The notes beneath the pieces are model-generated. The model ran no database searches. It was given only the letters and a program-made list of their open reading frames with translations, and was not told the origin of the DNA. From contig WELB01000092.1 of NCBI GenBank assembly GCA_009602725.1, positions 211,950-253,269 on the forward strand: a stretch of 41,320 nucleotides of DNA, written 5' to 3'. Every line of letters begins with the position of its first letter. The stretch's first letter is position 1. The position numbers and the translations under genes were made by a program. This stretch comes from Spirogloea muscicola (taxonomy: Eukaryota > Streptophyta > Zygnematophyceae > Spirogloeales > Spirogloeaceae). Of the stretch, positions 22,294 through 34,170 are shown one piece after another.

Positions 22294-25200
22294 TCACCCG
22301 TTGCGGATGGACCAGTAGGCCTCCACGTACGCATCGCAGCACCGCGCATCCCACGACGTGTCTGTGGACATGGCGTTGACCACCAAAGCTGCCCAACCCT
22401 CAGGGTCCTGGTTCTGCATGAACGGCAACAGATCATAGTCACACTCACGAATGGGGTTAAGATTCACGTCAAAATGACCTCCGGATAGATGTGTCATGCA
22501 GTAGTCATTGCGTAGATGGTGGCATGCAAGCCATGGCATGCATCATTGCGCCAGATCCTGTTTCAAGGTCACAACGACCAACTGGATGTACGGTTCTTCT
22601 GCAGTTTAGGCAGAAAGAAGCGCACATAACACTCAAGAGCTCGTTGCAGCGCGGCACACATGTCCTTGGGCTCCACGGAGTAGAACGGGAAGCCGTTGAC
22701 CTTGGAGCGGGGCTGGGTGGGATTGTCGACATCAACAATGCTGGATACAAGGCAAGTTCAGGTTTTTGTAACCAGATAGGATGGCAACTTTGGAGCAAGA
22801 TGTGGGGAACACATATTCTCTCAGCAGTCCAGAACACTTGGGGCCCAATGAAAGGCAAGGTCTTCTGACTTCCTCTTCACGAGGTCACAGCTCTGCCGCA
22901 GGCAGTGGCGAGATACCGCCGCCATTTGACACACACCGACTTGGCAAACCTGCAAAGGTCTGAACGCTTGAGCTTGAGGCGCATCAAGCATGGAAAGTTG
23001 CACCTCACCTGTCCATGGTGCCACCTTGCTGCCTTGCCACTGGGATCGCTCCATATCTTAGACCGAGAAGCTGCGCAGCCACAGTCAAAGGTGGGTCCCC
23101 TTAAGAGATCAATCATCAGGTGATGGCGAGGTATCAACTGCTAGACAGACAACTGGATTCTCTGGCCTCACCTTTCAGCATCTAGTGACTACTCTTTAGC
23201 GTTGAGATCCGGCAAAGTCATGTGGGCAGCTTCTGTTGTGGCAGCTCACTGGCATCTCCTCAGATGGGTCATGGACGGCGGGGCAGACGAGGACGTCGGA
23301 AGCAGCCAGAAGCAGGTGGGCGAGGGCGTCCGTGTACTGGATCACTGTGGCGGCGTGCTCGTCCTGGAGGCAGCAGAGCAGCAGGGTGCACTGAGCGACA
23401 TAATAAAGACACATCTGGAGGATGGCTCACAACATTAGCACAGCAAGGCACACATTCACAGCTTTACCTGCTACACTTAGACTACAATCAAAGCCCAAAG
23501 TCCTTTTCTGTATACACCTAACGTAGTTCAAACACCTCCACAAGGCCCCAGGAGACAGTGAAGGACATGGCCACTGCACCTTCTCCTCGCGCTTCAAGTC
23601 CTCCAGCTCAACTTGCACTCTTGGGAACTTGCTAGCGCCGACAAAAACAAACTGGTACATAGGAAAGCACAACATGAGCACAAGAGACTTCAGGCCATGG
23701 GTGTCAAGCAGTGCTCTTTTTGCGCACGTAGTAGCAGATGCAGGTTCGCAGACCTCCCTCTCACCTGTGCTTCACATTGTAGCGAGCTTTGAAGAGCCTC
23801 TCTTATCATATCAATGTCAGCTTCAGAAACCTGAGGCGCGATGCAGCCAACCTGCGGTTGCAGGCAAGAATTTGCCATGTAAGCATTCATGTGCCAAATC
23901 TTTGCAGATGATCTGGAGCAAATGTTCTGACGCAGCAGCCAGGAGGACATCAGGTCACCTAACGTAGACAGGGCTCTGGTTGAAGGTGACAGCCATTTTG
24001 ATAATTGTTGTACGGCAATTAGCAAGTGCATGTGCATGTGCATGGCATGACAAGATGATGTTGCTGATATTAGTGAGCTAGGTGCATCACTGAGGTCATT
24101 GACCTTCTGCAGTGACTGAAACGACTGACAACAACAACAAGCATGTGGTACTCTGAGTACCACAAGCAGGATTCTCCAAAAGTTATGCAGTGCAAGCCCA
24201 AGCTTCGTACCAGCGGTCGGTCAACTCCGCTAGCATCAATACGTGGAAGGCCAAGCTGCTGCCGTAGCTCTGCCTTTGAAGCAGCCTTCCCAGACGGATC
24301 CTGATGGCATACCATTGACATATCATGGGAACAGAAACTTTCATTACCCAATCATCTGCTCGACATTAACAACCAGCGTCAATTCCAACAGGACTTTGCC
24401 ACAACAACGAACAGCTCTCCATCGGATGTCAAATGTACATTATTGTGTGATTGCATCAAAGTCTAGACCTGGCTCGGCATACAGCGGGACTGCTCCTACC
24501 TCAGCGGAGATTGCCATGGGAAGAGCGGCATCCCTCCCAGGATTCCACTGGTCTTCATCGAATGTGGATGGGAGGCCGACAAATTTGTGCCTGTTGGTAC
24601 ATTGATACGTGGTGTCAGAACCCTCAAGATGCAGATACTTTCAGACTGCAGCAAATCGTACGGGCTGTAGATGTGAAGGCCAGCTTCGTCAGCCAAGCGA
24701 ATGAGGTACTGGAAACATATACATAAACTCGTGTGTAGCTGGACTGAGAGAATCAGACCTGTGTGAAGCGAGTGTCGACTCAAGGCCATGAGCATGGACG
24801 CCTTCCATTAAATCACTGGCATACAAGGGGCTGACTGTAGTCACCTTGTTGGAGTACACGATCCCACCCTGCAGTAGTGCTGACACCAAGTTAGAAGTGA
24901 AAATCAAAGATATGCTGCTGTTGTTGCTACTGCAGGCTGCATTTACAACCCACCTTGAGAATGTTGACTTTGGAGGGATCTTGGTTGTCCTGAAAGCGGT
25001 CCGGCCTGTTCAGAGCAAACGGGTCCAGCCCAACGAGCGCCAGATTCCCGCTAGGTTGCGTGCTCTAATGAGCAAAAGAACAAGCGCAATGGACCAAATG
25101 TCAGGCGTGAATCAATTCAGAACTTCCAAATGATGCTCAGCAATCAGCCAATCATCCTCCAATATATGCGTCTGCGTAAATCCAATCAGAATGGCACATA

Positions 25201-28200
25201 GAGGTACAAAAAATGAGAAAGCAACACTCCAAGGATGAGGTCGATCCTGACCTGATACTTGAAGTTGTGACATGTCAGCATGATCCTCGCATCTCCAAGG
25301 CCCTGTGTGCAACATTGCCATCCAAGGTCAGCTACCAGGTACCACTTGTCGCTTTCATGAGCAGATTGGCCTGCAGGCTCTGCCAGAGCCAGGCAGGTTA
25401 AGGTGCACCAACGTGCGATATGCCAGGAAGGCTCAAGAAAGAAGTACATGACCAGTCCCACCATGAAGTCTGCTGTTACTAACTCTATGGTGCATTGTGG
25501 CAGGAATTAAAGGAGGAGGCTGGAAAGAAGTGCACAGCATGTCGTCTCCGTGTCCTGTCGTTCTGCTGGGCTCACCAAGTTTGCATAGATGTCCCAGAAC
25601 AGCGGAGCAGCAGAAGCAGTCTGCCAGTCGTGAAGGTGGATGATGTCCGGGTGCTTTCTGAGCTTCAGGAGGTACTCCAATGCAGCCCGGCTGAAGTATG
25701 AGAACCTGCAGTATGACCAACATGCCATGAAAGAGCTGCGGAGCCTTGGGGTATCTGGCAGGAGGAAGCATCTGGCACAAGGACTGTCGTGTGAGGCACT
25801 TGGCCAACTTGTCCAAGTGGTTGGTCAAGTAGCCCTTCCGGGTCAGTTTCCGGTGCATGCTACCTCACACATATGCAAGCACCTCAAGCACTGCTCAAGC
25901 ATGACACACTTTCAATCTTGGAGTGTATGCTGCTGAACGGCCATTGTGGCCAGAACAAAGCAAGCAGTGTGTCCACCGGGCGTGCAGAACAAGGAAACAG
26001 TGTGTCAATCAGATAATGTCAGGTATTTTGGAACCCTCCACAAGATTGGGGACTTATCTCAGGTGGATTCACCTCTCAAAGTCATCTTCGTAGCCATACA
26101 TGTGCTCGCGATTGAAGAACCCCCGCTCATGCACAGGCTCAATGAGCGTGACGGGCAGGCCGTACACCGTACTGCAGCCCAACCAGCAGCAGCAGCAGCC
26201 CGCTCAACCAGCAGTTTGCTGATCATCTTTGTGAAGGTGCAGTCATAAGCTGCATGAGTGGCGGCATTTGACCGGCTACTTATAGACAATGCTAAACGCC
26301 CTCTCAGCTTTGCAGCCTTGGCAGTAGCACTACAAAAAGAGGGGTTTCCAATTGGCAGTTATTCAGTGAAAGGGGTTCGTTTTGGCTTAGGATGCAAGGT
26401 GTGTGCCTCTTGACCCTGTTGGTCTACTGCGTGCCTAGTTGCCACAAAGCTGAGCAGTGGGCATGCTCACCCAGTCCAAAGGCGGTTCTTCACCCACTCG
26501 CCGGCGAAGTACGAGTAAATCTCCTGTGATATCTGCTGGGCACCTTCCAGGAAGGTCATGTCCAGGTTGCCATACTTGGGCACGATGACCTCCACTAGGT
26601 GGCCCTTCTTGCGCAGCGCGCGGCTGAGGCCTGTGACAAACTTGCCCAGCGACCCCGCCTGAGCGATCGGCGCGAGCTCCGTCGCCACCTGCACCACGTG
26701 CAGGCCTCGCCTGCAGCAGACCAGAAGCTGCCTCATCAGCGCCACTGCCGAGTGCCTGCCTGCCTGCCGCTGAGGACTGCTGCTGTTACAGCTATCCAGT
26801 GGCAGGGCTCCTTTGAGGCTATTATGCATCCCTATGTATGAAAAGACCGCTCGGCAGTTGCTTGCCATCACACTGCTGACTATAATTTAAAGTTGTGCTT
26901 GAAAAGATTGGTATGTAACCTGTCTAAGCTTTGAATGCAGGATATAGGATGGCAGCTCTTTGCACAGTGGAGCCAAATACCGTTTGTTGTGATCCAGCAG
27001 CGAGATGAGCCCTGCAGCCAGCTGGTAGTCTTCGCAGTCCACCAACTCCGCATACGTCTCGGCCACCTGGACGTCGCGCACCCGCGCTAGCTGGCGGAGG
27101 CCGTCGGCCTGGTGCCCAGCGAGGGCGCCCGTCAGCAGCAACGAGTCGACGCGCAGCAGCAACGAGCTCCAGATGGGTGGTGGGTCTGGCTTATGCTTCC
27201 AGCTCCGCGCGAGGCCACTGCGGAAGAGGGCACCGCCTGCCATGTGTAAGAGATGAGGTCAGTGTGGAATACTAGCATACCATTAGCTCAATAATCGCAT
27301 TCCTGATGTTTCCTTTGCCCTCAGAATGTGTCAGATCTTTGCAGATCCACATTGACTTTTTCCATCTCATTTCGGGACTTGAGAGGACTTTGTGTCCAAG
27401 TTCGATAGGTTCAGGACACTTTGTCAAAGATGTCAGTCGCAGCTGACTGCCACAGTGGGCTCAGGGGCGTGGCCAATCTGGCCTACAAGTCACTCTTGTC
27501 CACGTCTTACCCCGGCTCTCGGCAATGCCAAGGGACGTCTCAAGGTGGCGCAAGCGCTGCTGCAGTAGCTCCTTCTGTGCAGCATTGGCGGCTGTCTCCG
27601 CCTCCAGCTGCCCGATGCGCGCCAGGAGGAGCTTGCGGTCCCGGTCGGCGCGCTGCAGCTCCTCCACAGCCACCAGCCGCTGCTTATTGAGGAACAGCAT
27701 GTCTGCCATGGCCAAGCTCCAAGCAGTAATGAAGACAATGAGCGCCGAAGGTAGGAGATAGCAGGACATAAGTACATGCAGATAACATGTACCAGAACAT
27801 CATCATGGCATTCTCAAATATTCAGGCTTGCTTAAGTCACAATCCCAGACTCCAGAGCTTAGACAACCAGACAACTCCAAATGATCCGCATGACAATGCG
27901 ATTGTGAGCTTCAGCGAGAGTGCTGAGACCAGACTCGAGCTAAGTCCAGGACCCAATCCCCAGAAGCTCTGCACTGATGGAGATCATGACAGGAGCTTCT
28001 TGAAGACGAAGTTACGGCGGGCCAAAAATGCTGCACTCGCCGCAAGTTGGCAACTGCCGACCTTGATGAGGGGCGTCTGCTCACTCTGCTGCGCGTCATT
28101 GAAGAGCTTCATCATGTCGCCAGAGCCTGCTGTAGCCAGCTCCTGCTTTGACACAGCCTGTTGAGCAACAGAGCCGCCAGAACCCCGCCAACTTCGACTT

Positions 28201-28914
28201 CAGTGTTGGAGCTGCGAGGTCTAGGTCAGCAAGCAAGCAGTGTTGTCTATGTCAAGCATAGGAAACTGGCAACTCAGCGGGAGCGCAGCTAAAGCAAGCG
28301 CTTCATTACCATCGTGGGCGCGTCAGATGCGAGCTTGCCGTCAACCGTCCTGCCACACCATTCCAAGCACGCAGTGACGCATTGAGAAGATGTCAGCCAC
28401 CAGACAGATGCCTTGGCAGCAATGCAGGATGCCAGAGTGAGCAAGAACGTTGTGGGAGCTGCTGTAAGCTCCTAGAAGGTAAGCAAGGCCAAGCAGGAGG
28501 ACCGCACCCGGCCTCCACAAGCGGCAGCGTCGAGGTCGCGTCGCCAGCGTCGCGTCCTGGCTCGGCCTGCCTGCGCATCTCACCGAACCCAGAACCCTAT
28601 TGGCAAAGGAGAGCGAAACAAGCTGCGTGACTCGACTCGCAGCTGCTGCAACTTGGCCGACTGGCTGCTGGCTCTGGCTGCGAGCTCACCGGCCGTCACC
28701 AACGCCGGAGACTGCAGCATGGGAGATCCGACGCCGAGCCATTGCCGAGGCGGCGTTGCCAAAGGCAATCTCGGGAGTCAGTGCCACAGCCAGTCGTCCT
28801 GCAGAGAGGCCCATTGGGCGAGCGCTGCAGCTCTGGCCGCCTGCCGCCGCCGCCGCCGCCGCCGCCGCCGTCGCCGCTGGCCGCCGCCGTCGCCGCTGCG
28901 GCGAGCGCCGCCAT
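22294..28914 (-). CDS. Starch synthase IV/V-like protein with degenerate active site
   Basis: GT5-family protein related to plant SS4/SS5, expected in the plastid at starch-granule initiation. Reverse-strand exons (high to low): about 28142-28085, 27702-27511, 27236-26981, 26710-26471, 26171-26073, 25705-25576, 25302-25252, 25064-24954, 24868-24759, 24590-24500, 24300-24211, 23851-23765, 23651-23580, 23390-23250, 23070-23009, 22740-22626 and 22413-22294. All join in phase, about 675 residues. First comes a coiled coil (MLFLNKQRLVAVEELQRA), then the GT5 half (VQVATELAPIAQAGSLGKFV, DIIHLHDWQTA, LTCHNF, the SS4-type LNRPDRFQD) and the GT1 half (LGLRYGAIPVARQQGG). Diagnostic motifs are altered: KVGGLGD to QAGSLGK, GILNGID to GLPSTFD, TRLVPQKG to APQVSEAD, EPCGL to DPSEE, KTGGL to QQGGT. 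The N-terminus is unresolved; candidate transit starts are the ATGs at 28914 and 28742. Confidence 0.88.
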
Positions 28915-28925
28915 GGCGGCCGCCG
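28838..28925. repeat. GCC/CGG trinucleotide tract
   Basis: Imperfect GCC repeats. Read on the reverse strand from 28914 they encode MAALAAAATAAAS followed by a poly-Gly run, a plausible first exon of the starch-synthase-like gene. Confidence 0.85.
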
Positions 28926-30713
28926 CCGCTGTTGCCACCGCAGCTGCGGATTTCTACGTGGGTCTGCTCAGCTGACCAGCCTGCACTCTACGGCGGCGGC
29001 CGCCATGGGCACGGCCCTCCGCCCCGGCGGAAGGCCGGTGGCAGCGCGGCGCTGCAACGGTGGTCCTGTGACTCAGTGACTGTGCTCACAGTGAAGCTGT
29101 GCTGTGATCTGACGAACTCTGAGCTGCAGTGGAGTACAGCAAGTTTACGTCGGTGGGCCTTCGATGTAAACTTTCCCGAGGATGAAATGATTTGCAGTAA
29201 GCCATCATACTGTGTATTATACGTCACCAAAGTGTCGGTATGCTGTTTAAGCTTGCCGACGACCTTTCTCTCTGCACATTGGGAGAGGCACCTATTCTGC
29301 ACAACGAGTAGGACTAGTATCACGTCAGGCATGCACATGCATTCAACAACGATCTTGACCATCAAAAGCTCGGCCGAGTGGAGGACGGCAGGATGGCAGT
29401 GGGTGGCTACTGCTCGTCAGGCACACGTTGGTCAATCAGTGCTACAGGCGCGCTCCGAAAACGTGCGGTTGACATCACAGACTTTCAGAATGGAGTGCTA
29501 GGGGTGCTCTGCTTCACAGCATCAGAAGAAGAAACAGCTCTCCAAAAGTAAAGCGATGGCCGTGAGAGGCCAGCTCAGAAAAGGTAAGCTCTTCCTAAGG
29601 GGCGAAGGCTGTGAAAGGCCAGCCCACAGGAAGGTAGACAAGGTCTGAAAGGGACGGAAGGCGCAAATGAAGACGGAAATACTCTTCGTGTCTTCTGCGA
29701 GTGAATGCTCAATGAGCTGTAGTCAACTTGTGCACATTGCCATCATGGAGGGCGAGATCGTGTCGCCCTGTAGAAACCCAATGGCAGCAGCCAAGGCTTT
29801 GTCACTTGGAAATTTTGGCCGGCAGTGATGAGCTAGCTGCCTCAGAGGCATTCATCCGGCAGCCATGCCCACAAAGTTCCGCTCAGACAAAAGCAGGCAG
29901 TTATACAGTGCCACGTGTTCACTATGTACCCAAAATGCACTTGTGGCGTCCACATTAGCGCCACACTCTGACAGTGGTGAGGGGCGGAGTTCCCTCCTGC
30001 CAAACGCCGCTGGCTTATAAGTGGGCATATAAGAGTGGGAAGGCAATGACTGTCGGCCCGGATGCCCGTCATCAGTGATACGTCCCACATAATACCTCCT
30101 TGACGAGACTCATCTTGCATGACCAGGAGATGCGAGCGGCACTTGACTGATGCGTCAGAGAAACAATCCCTTTGGACCTTCCTGTGCAGCAACTGAAAGT
30201 GCAATACTGGACTGAGCATCTTTCTTTCCATGCCACACGTGTTGATGCATTAAGCTGACAATTTTCTGCCATAGTCATAATACATGCAACAGAGCACCGC
30301 TTGTGAGCTATTTGAATTGTCTTCTTTAGTAGCGGTCCTGACTGAGTATGCCCATTGGCTTTTACTATGCAGAGTAAACTCCTGAGCATTGCTTCTTGTC
30401 TCGAACAGTCTTACGAACTCTAACTGGACAAAATAACATCACAGTCAAGGAAAACGACTTACAGGTGAGCTGCTTGCAGGCCATCGCAGAAGTTTGATTT
30501 CAGCATCGGCTGCAAGGTGTTTCCTATTGTCGCAAGTGCATGCTCACCTCCTGCATTGACCGCCCTTGCTCTGCAACACGATAATGGTAGTTGGCTGCTT
30601 AACGTTGTTGCGCGGAACACAGAGTAATGTGTTGCATGGCAGGCCTCCTTGCCCTGGCCGTGGATTGGCAGGAGGTCACTGACAGCCACAGCAGCCTTGC
30701 CCTTTCAATCGTC
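28915..30713. other. Intergenic region with two repeat cores
   Basis: No gene is recognised. An ATG at 29004 opens only 24 codons. Longer frames at 28653-29501 (+) and 29842-30231 (-) match nothing I know and lack splice-linked partners. Repeat cores lie at 29553-29660. Confidence 0.55.
29553..29660 (+). repeat. Two tandem dispersed-repeat cores
   Basis: GATGGCCGTGAGAGGCCAGC, then AAGGCTGTGAAAGGCCAGCC with the GTAGACAAGGTCTGAAAGGG tail. Confidence 0.8.
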
Positions 30714-31928
30714 TCAAGGTTCTCCATGGCCAATCGGCGTCGGCGGCGCTCCTGGCAACGTAGTGCGGCAGCTGAGCAAGCACTCAATCCAGGGATCCTT
30801 CCCGTGGACGACTGCAGATGGCCCCACCACAGTAAAGCCCGCTCGCTCATAGAACGGCACCAGCACCTGCTCCAGCAACACGAGGATACCATGAGCACAA
30901 GGTCGGAACACTTCCCTCTGCTATCGATGAGCTACCGGCTCCATCGCTGCCACTCTAGATGCAGTGAGCTAGTACCTCCTTGCAGATGAGCCGGATGGTG
31001 TGAACTTGCAGGTGGCAGGCGCGCACAGCTGCAACGTAACCTTGGACAATACGCTGGCCAATGCCACGGCGTTGGAATGCAGGCGCCACACACACCGAGT
31101 GGATGCAGAGCGTGCCTGCAGCGGAGTATATACAGATCACTCGTGCAATTCGCGTGAATGTTACATAGGGCTGACGATGTTTCTGTTAGGATGATAAGTG
31201 AAGCTGACGGACTGGTGAAGGCCCTGCTCGGCGAGCGCAGGCAAGTAATCACAGCCTGCCAGGCCATAGCGATGGTGACAAGGTCGAAGCGTCTCGAGAA
31301 GCAGACGCTAGCAGCCTGACCTCCGGCAGGATCGTGGCGGCGCATGCACTCGTGGTCGAGCCGGTCACCAGTGGCCAGCGTGCCACAGACGAAGCCCGCT
31401 ACGACGCCACCGAGCTCGCCCGCCACCAAGAAGTACTCCGGGGCTGCAGCGGCGATGCTGCTAGCTCAGGTGCCGGCCAGAAATCAGGCCCTCCATGGCC
31501 ACCTTAAAAACCCAAACCCAACAACAGGAGAAGAGGCCCATTCCAATGTCACTTGCCCAGGAGTGCGCAGCCGCAGCTCACCATTATTGATGCGGTAGCG
31601 CAGCGTGTCCAACGAGGCGGCCTCGTCCTCTGGGTATCCCGCCTGCAGCGGCCCGAGCAGCAGTACTCAGCGACCATAGTACATGAAACCGCCATTCTGG
31701 CACGTGGGCTTTGTGTTGCCATGGCCGGCGCTAACGTAGCCCGCAATAAGAGCACGGCCAGCAGGTTTCAGGCTTAAGGATATAAGGGGGTTGTGAAGTT
31801 GTGGCGGGGCACAATGCCTGCTCCATGGTGGCCAGCGTGGGGAGGTCCAGCAGCGTCGCCGGCCGTAGGACGAGGTCGTCGTAGGCCAGTGTGCGGTACG
31901 GAGCCGCCGGCGCAGCGACCATGGCCAT
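30714..31928 (-). CDS. AANAT-type GNAT N-acetyltransferase
   Basis: Acetyl-CoA-dependent acetyltransferase resembling arylalkylamine (serotonin) N-acetyltransferase; the amine substrate is inferred from family only. Reverse-strand exons: 31928-31818, 31642-31582, 31443-31321, 31115-30976 and about 30869-30714, giving about 196 residues. Family features in order: DDLVLRPATLLDLPTL (beta 1), YPEDEAASLDTLRYR, EYFLVAGELGGVVAGFVCGT, HSVCVAPAFQRRGIGQRIV (motif A with the acetyl-CoA loop QRRGIG), and LVPFYERAGFTVVGPSAVVH with the motif B tyrosine. The intron after exon 1 has a GC donor. The second in-frame ATG at 31922 is an alternative start. There is no obvious transit peptide. The last 20 or so residues after DPWIEC are proline-rich and unlike the family. 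Confidence 0.86.
31643..31817 (-). other. GC-AG intron in the AANAT-like gene
   Basis: Read on the reverse strand, ATGGAGCAG|GCATTG to GCTGCAG|GCGGGATAC. This is the only phase-0 junction joining TLATMEQ to AGYPEDEAAS. The nearby GTGCCC donor would shift the frame. Confidence 0.75.
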
Positions 31929-32658
31929 GCGAGTCCGCCGCAGTCAGGCCGGAGAAGCGGCGGGGCCCAGATCGCACCTCCATCACCGTGGCGGCGGTCT
32001 TACCCGCAGCGACAGCGCAATCTCAGGCTGGACAAGGCCACCCAAAGCAATGCGCCGGCCATCGCCGTCATGTTCCTCGTCGGCCGAGCTTCTAAAGGCT
32101 GACGGTGGCCTGTTCCCAAACCTCAGGCTGGTCGTATGAGCGGCCCAGCGCAGGCCTGGATCTCCAAGGGCCCCTGCAGGTGCAACGATGAAGGGCAGCT
32201 CGACGGCCTGCCTGCAGCTTGCCGCGCACTTCCAACTCTGAATGCCGCCAGGCTCAAGCGCAGTCTCTGAGCCCTTGATGTGGTGTAGTGCCAATGCCTC
32301 GCAAGTCACTGACGGTCTGCGGCAACAGTGGGCTCTCAAACCCAATACACATATTTTGTGGTCATCCAAACGAAGAAATACGTAGCAATATAGTGATTAA
32401 GAGCTGGCTGGTCACTGGCCAGGTAGCTGAAGAGTTACCCTATACATTCTGGTCAGACCACCACGTGGGGCTCTTAGAGCTCACAGCGTCAGCGCTTTTT
32501 CATTAAGCCGTTTTGGCCACCACCTTCATGTCCAGAGGCGCACAGACCACTTCTGTGATACATAGGCAAGCTGCCTGAATGCATCTGCCGCTGGCCAGGC
32601 TATAACCTGGCACAGACTTCACAAGAAAATTTGTCAATTATCACTGAGGCTTGTCCTT

Positions 32659-32891
32659 GAGGCTGATGAGGATAACCTCATGCTATGCGCTTCTCTTCAA
32701 GTCTCAGCCGTTCCCGCTGGCACAAGGGGCACCTGGAATCTGTCTCGGTAGAGCACAAGCTTCTTGGCCTCCATCATATGACAGTGAAGCTGATGAGGAA
32801 AACTCAAATCCCAGCCATACTCGCTGGCAGAAGGGGCACCTAAAATCTGTCTCTGGAAAGCACAAGCTCCTTGGCCTCCACTATATGATCG
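32659..32891 (+). repeat. 127-bp diverged tandem duplication
   Basis: Unit 1 starts at 32659 (GAGGCTGATGAGGA), unit 2 at 32786 (GAAGCTGATGAGGA). Both carry AAGGGGCACCT, AATCTGTCTC and GAAAGCACAAGCT-type blocks. Unit 2 is about 20 bp shorter. Confidence 0.85.
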
Positions 32892-33249
32892 AAGCCTGTG
32901 TGCTGGGATGTATTGCGCCTACTGAAGCTGGACTTGACTAGAGCGTGATTGCGTTTAGTTGCAAATTGAAGGGCGAAAGAGACTTGTCAGACGGGCCGTA
33001 AAAGTTCACGCAAGCCCCAAGAGTGTCAAGATTTGGACCCACTTCCAGGCCATTGCTCTGCTGAACCACTCAGGCGAAGTGTCCGCCATAAGCAATTGAC
33101 TTGCAATTTACATTCAGTCCTTTCACTTGACACTTTCAATACTACTATATCAGAGCAAGTGTCCTCCACTGTCAACGATCCTCCACAATCACCTGACCTG
33201 GCCTTGAGATGTTGAGGTCCTGACAAACAGCTCTTCCAACATAAGGCAG

Positions 33250-33665
33250 TGCCTGTGAAAGGCCAGCCCAAAGAGAAGCCTGAACAAGGGTGACCTGACA
33301 GGTGGCAGCTGATGCCAGCAACAATGAGCAACTTGATTGCGAGCAGTGGAGCCTTGTCTACTCTGTCTGAAGCTCGGGAGGCGCATGTGCGTGCTCCATA
33401 GAAGCATCAGAAAGCGGCGGAAGCCTTTCTTCCGCAGCCAAAGCTGAACCAGCATACTGGCAATGCGGAGCAACTGGAATGCGCGCAATGTAAGGCAATG
33501 GCTGTGAGAGGCCAGCTCAAAGGAACGTACAAAGAAGACAGACTCTTCCAGACGAGGGCGATGGCTGTGAGGCCAGCCCAGAAATAAGAATGAACAAACG
33601 TACAAGAAAGATGACTCTTCCAGTAGAGGGCGATGGCTGTGGTCGGCCAGCCCAGAAAAATCATA
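33250..33665 (+). repeat. Series of dispersed-repeat cores
   Basis: Cores with CTGTGAGAGGCCAGC or variants occur near 33252, 33498, 33560 and 33632, most followed by AAGAATGAACAA-type tails. Confidence 0.78.
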
Positions 33666-33842
33666 TAACCAAGTTCGAAGGGGCCACAAAAACAACAAAC
33701 AATGCTGCCGAATTGACTGGTGGCTGTGAGAGGCCAGCCCAAAGGAATGGACAAGGTCTGAAGGAGCCGAACGGCGCAAGAAGCATGGTAACTACGCGCT
33801 AAGACGGCAGCAAGGGAGCTCTCTGTAACAGTGCAGTGCAAA
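33652..33842 (+). repeat. 191-bp tandem repeat, unit 1
   Basis: Runs from CCAGAAAAATCATATAACC through ACCAAGTTCGAAGGGGCCAC and the GAGAGGCCAGCCCAAAGG core to CAGTGCAGTGCAAA. It differs from unit 2 at only a few positions. Confidence 0.93.
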
Positions 33843-34033
33843 CCAGAAAAATCATGAAACCAAGTTCGAAGGGGCCACAAAAACAACAAACAATGCTGCC
33901 GAATTGACTGGTGGCTGTGAGAGGCCAGCCCAAAGGAGTGGACAAGGTCTGAAGGAGCCGAATGGCGCAAGAAGCATGGTAACTACGTGCTAAGACGGCA
34001 GCAAGGGAGCTCTCTGTAACAGTGCAGTGCAAA
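33843..34033 (+). repeat. 191-bp tandem repeat, unit 2
   Basis: Second unit, same length and order as 33652-33842. Its end is 137 bp upstream of the thioesterase ATG, so it may overlap that gene's promoter. Confidence 0.93.
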
Positions 34034-34170
34034 CGACGTCTGCTTGCAGGCGACTAGACGTCGCCCTGACGAAAATCGGAGGCCGTCAGAAAAAGCACAC
34101 GGCAACCCGAAGTGGCCACTGGACGCTCACGTACAAGCGCCAGAGGCTTGCTGAGCAGGGCGGAAGAGCC

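Larger units (their letters stand above)
31929..34170. other. Intergenic region between divergent genes
   Basis: No gene is recognised. It contains a 127-bp tandem pair (32659-32891), repeat cores from 33250 to 33665, and a 191-bp tandem duplication ending 137 bp before the thioesterase start. Open frames at 31983-32369 (-) and 33189-33970 (-) are unassigned; the latter are repeat translations. Confidence 0.6.

Noticed and set aside
28653-29501. 282-codon forward open frame
   Set aside because: It begins at a non-ATG codon, crosses the GCC tract, and its product matches no family; there is no sign of exon partners.
31983-32369. 128-codon reverse open frame upstream of the AANAT-like gene
   Set aside because: No recognisable domain and no splice-linked continuation; composition fits GC-rich promoter DNA.
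33189-33970. Reverse frames repeating the same peptide blocks
   Set aside because: The peptide repeats simply mirror the 191-bp DNA tandem repeat and family cores; no start context or splice signals.
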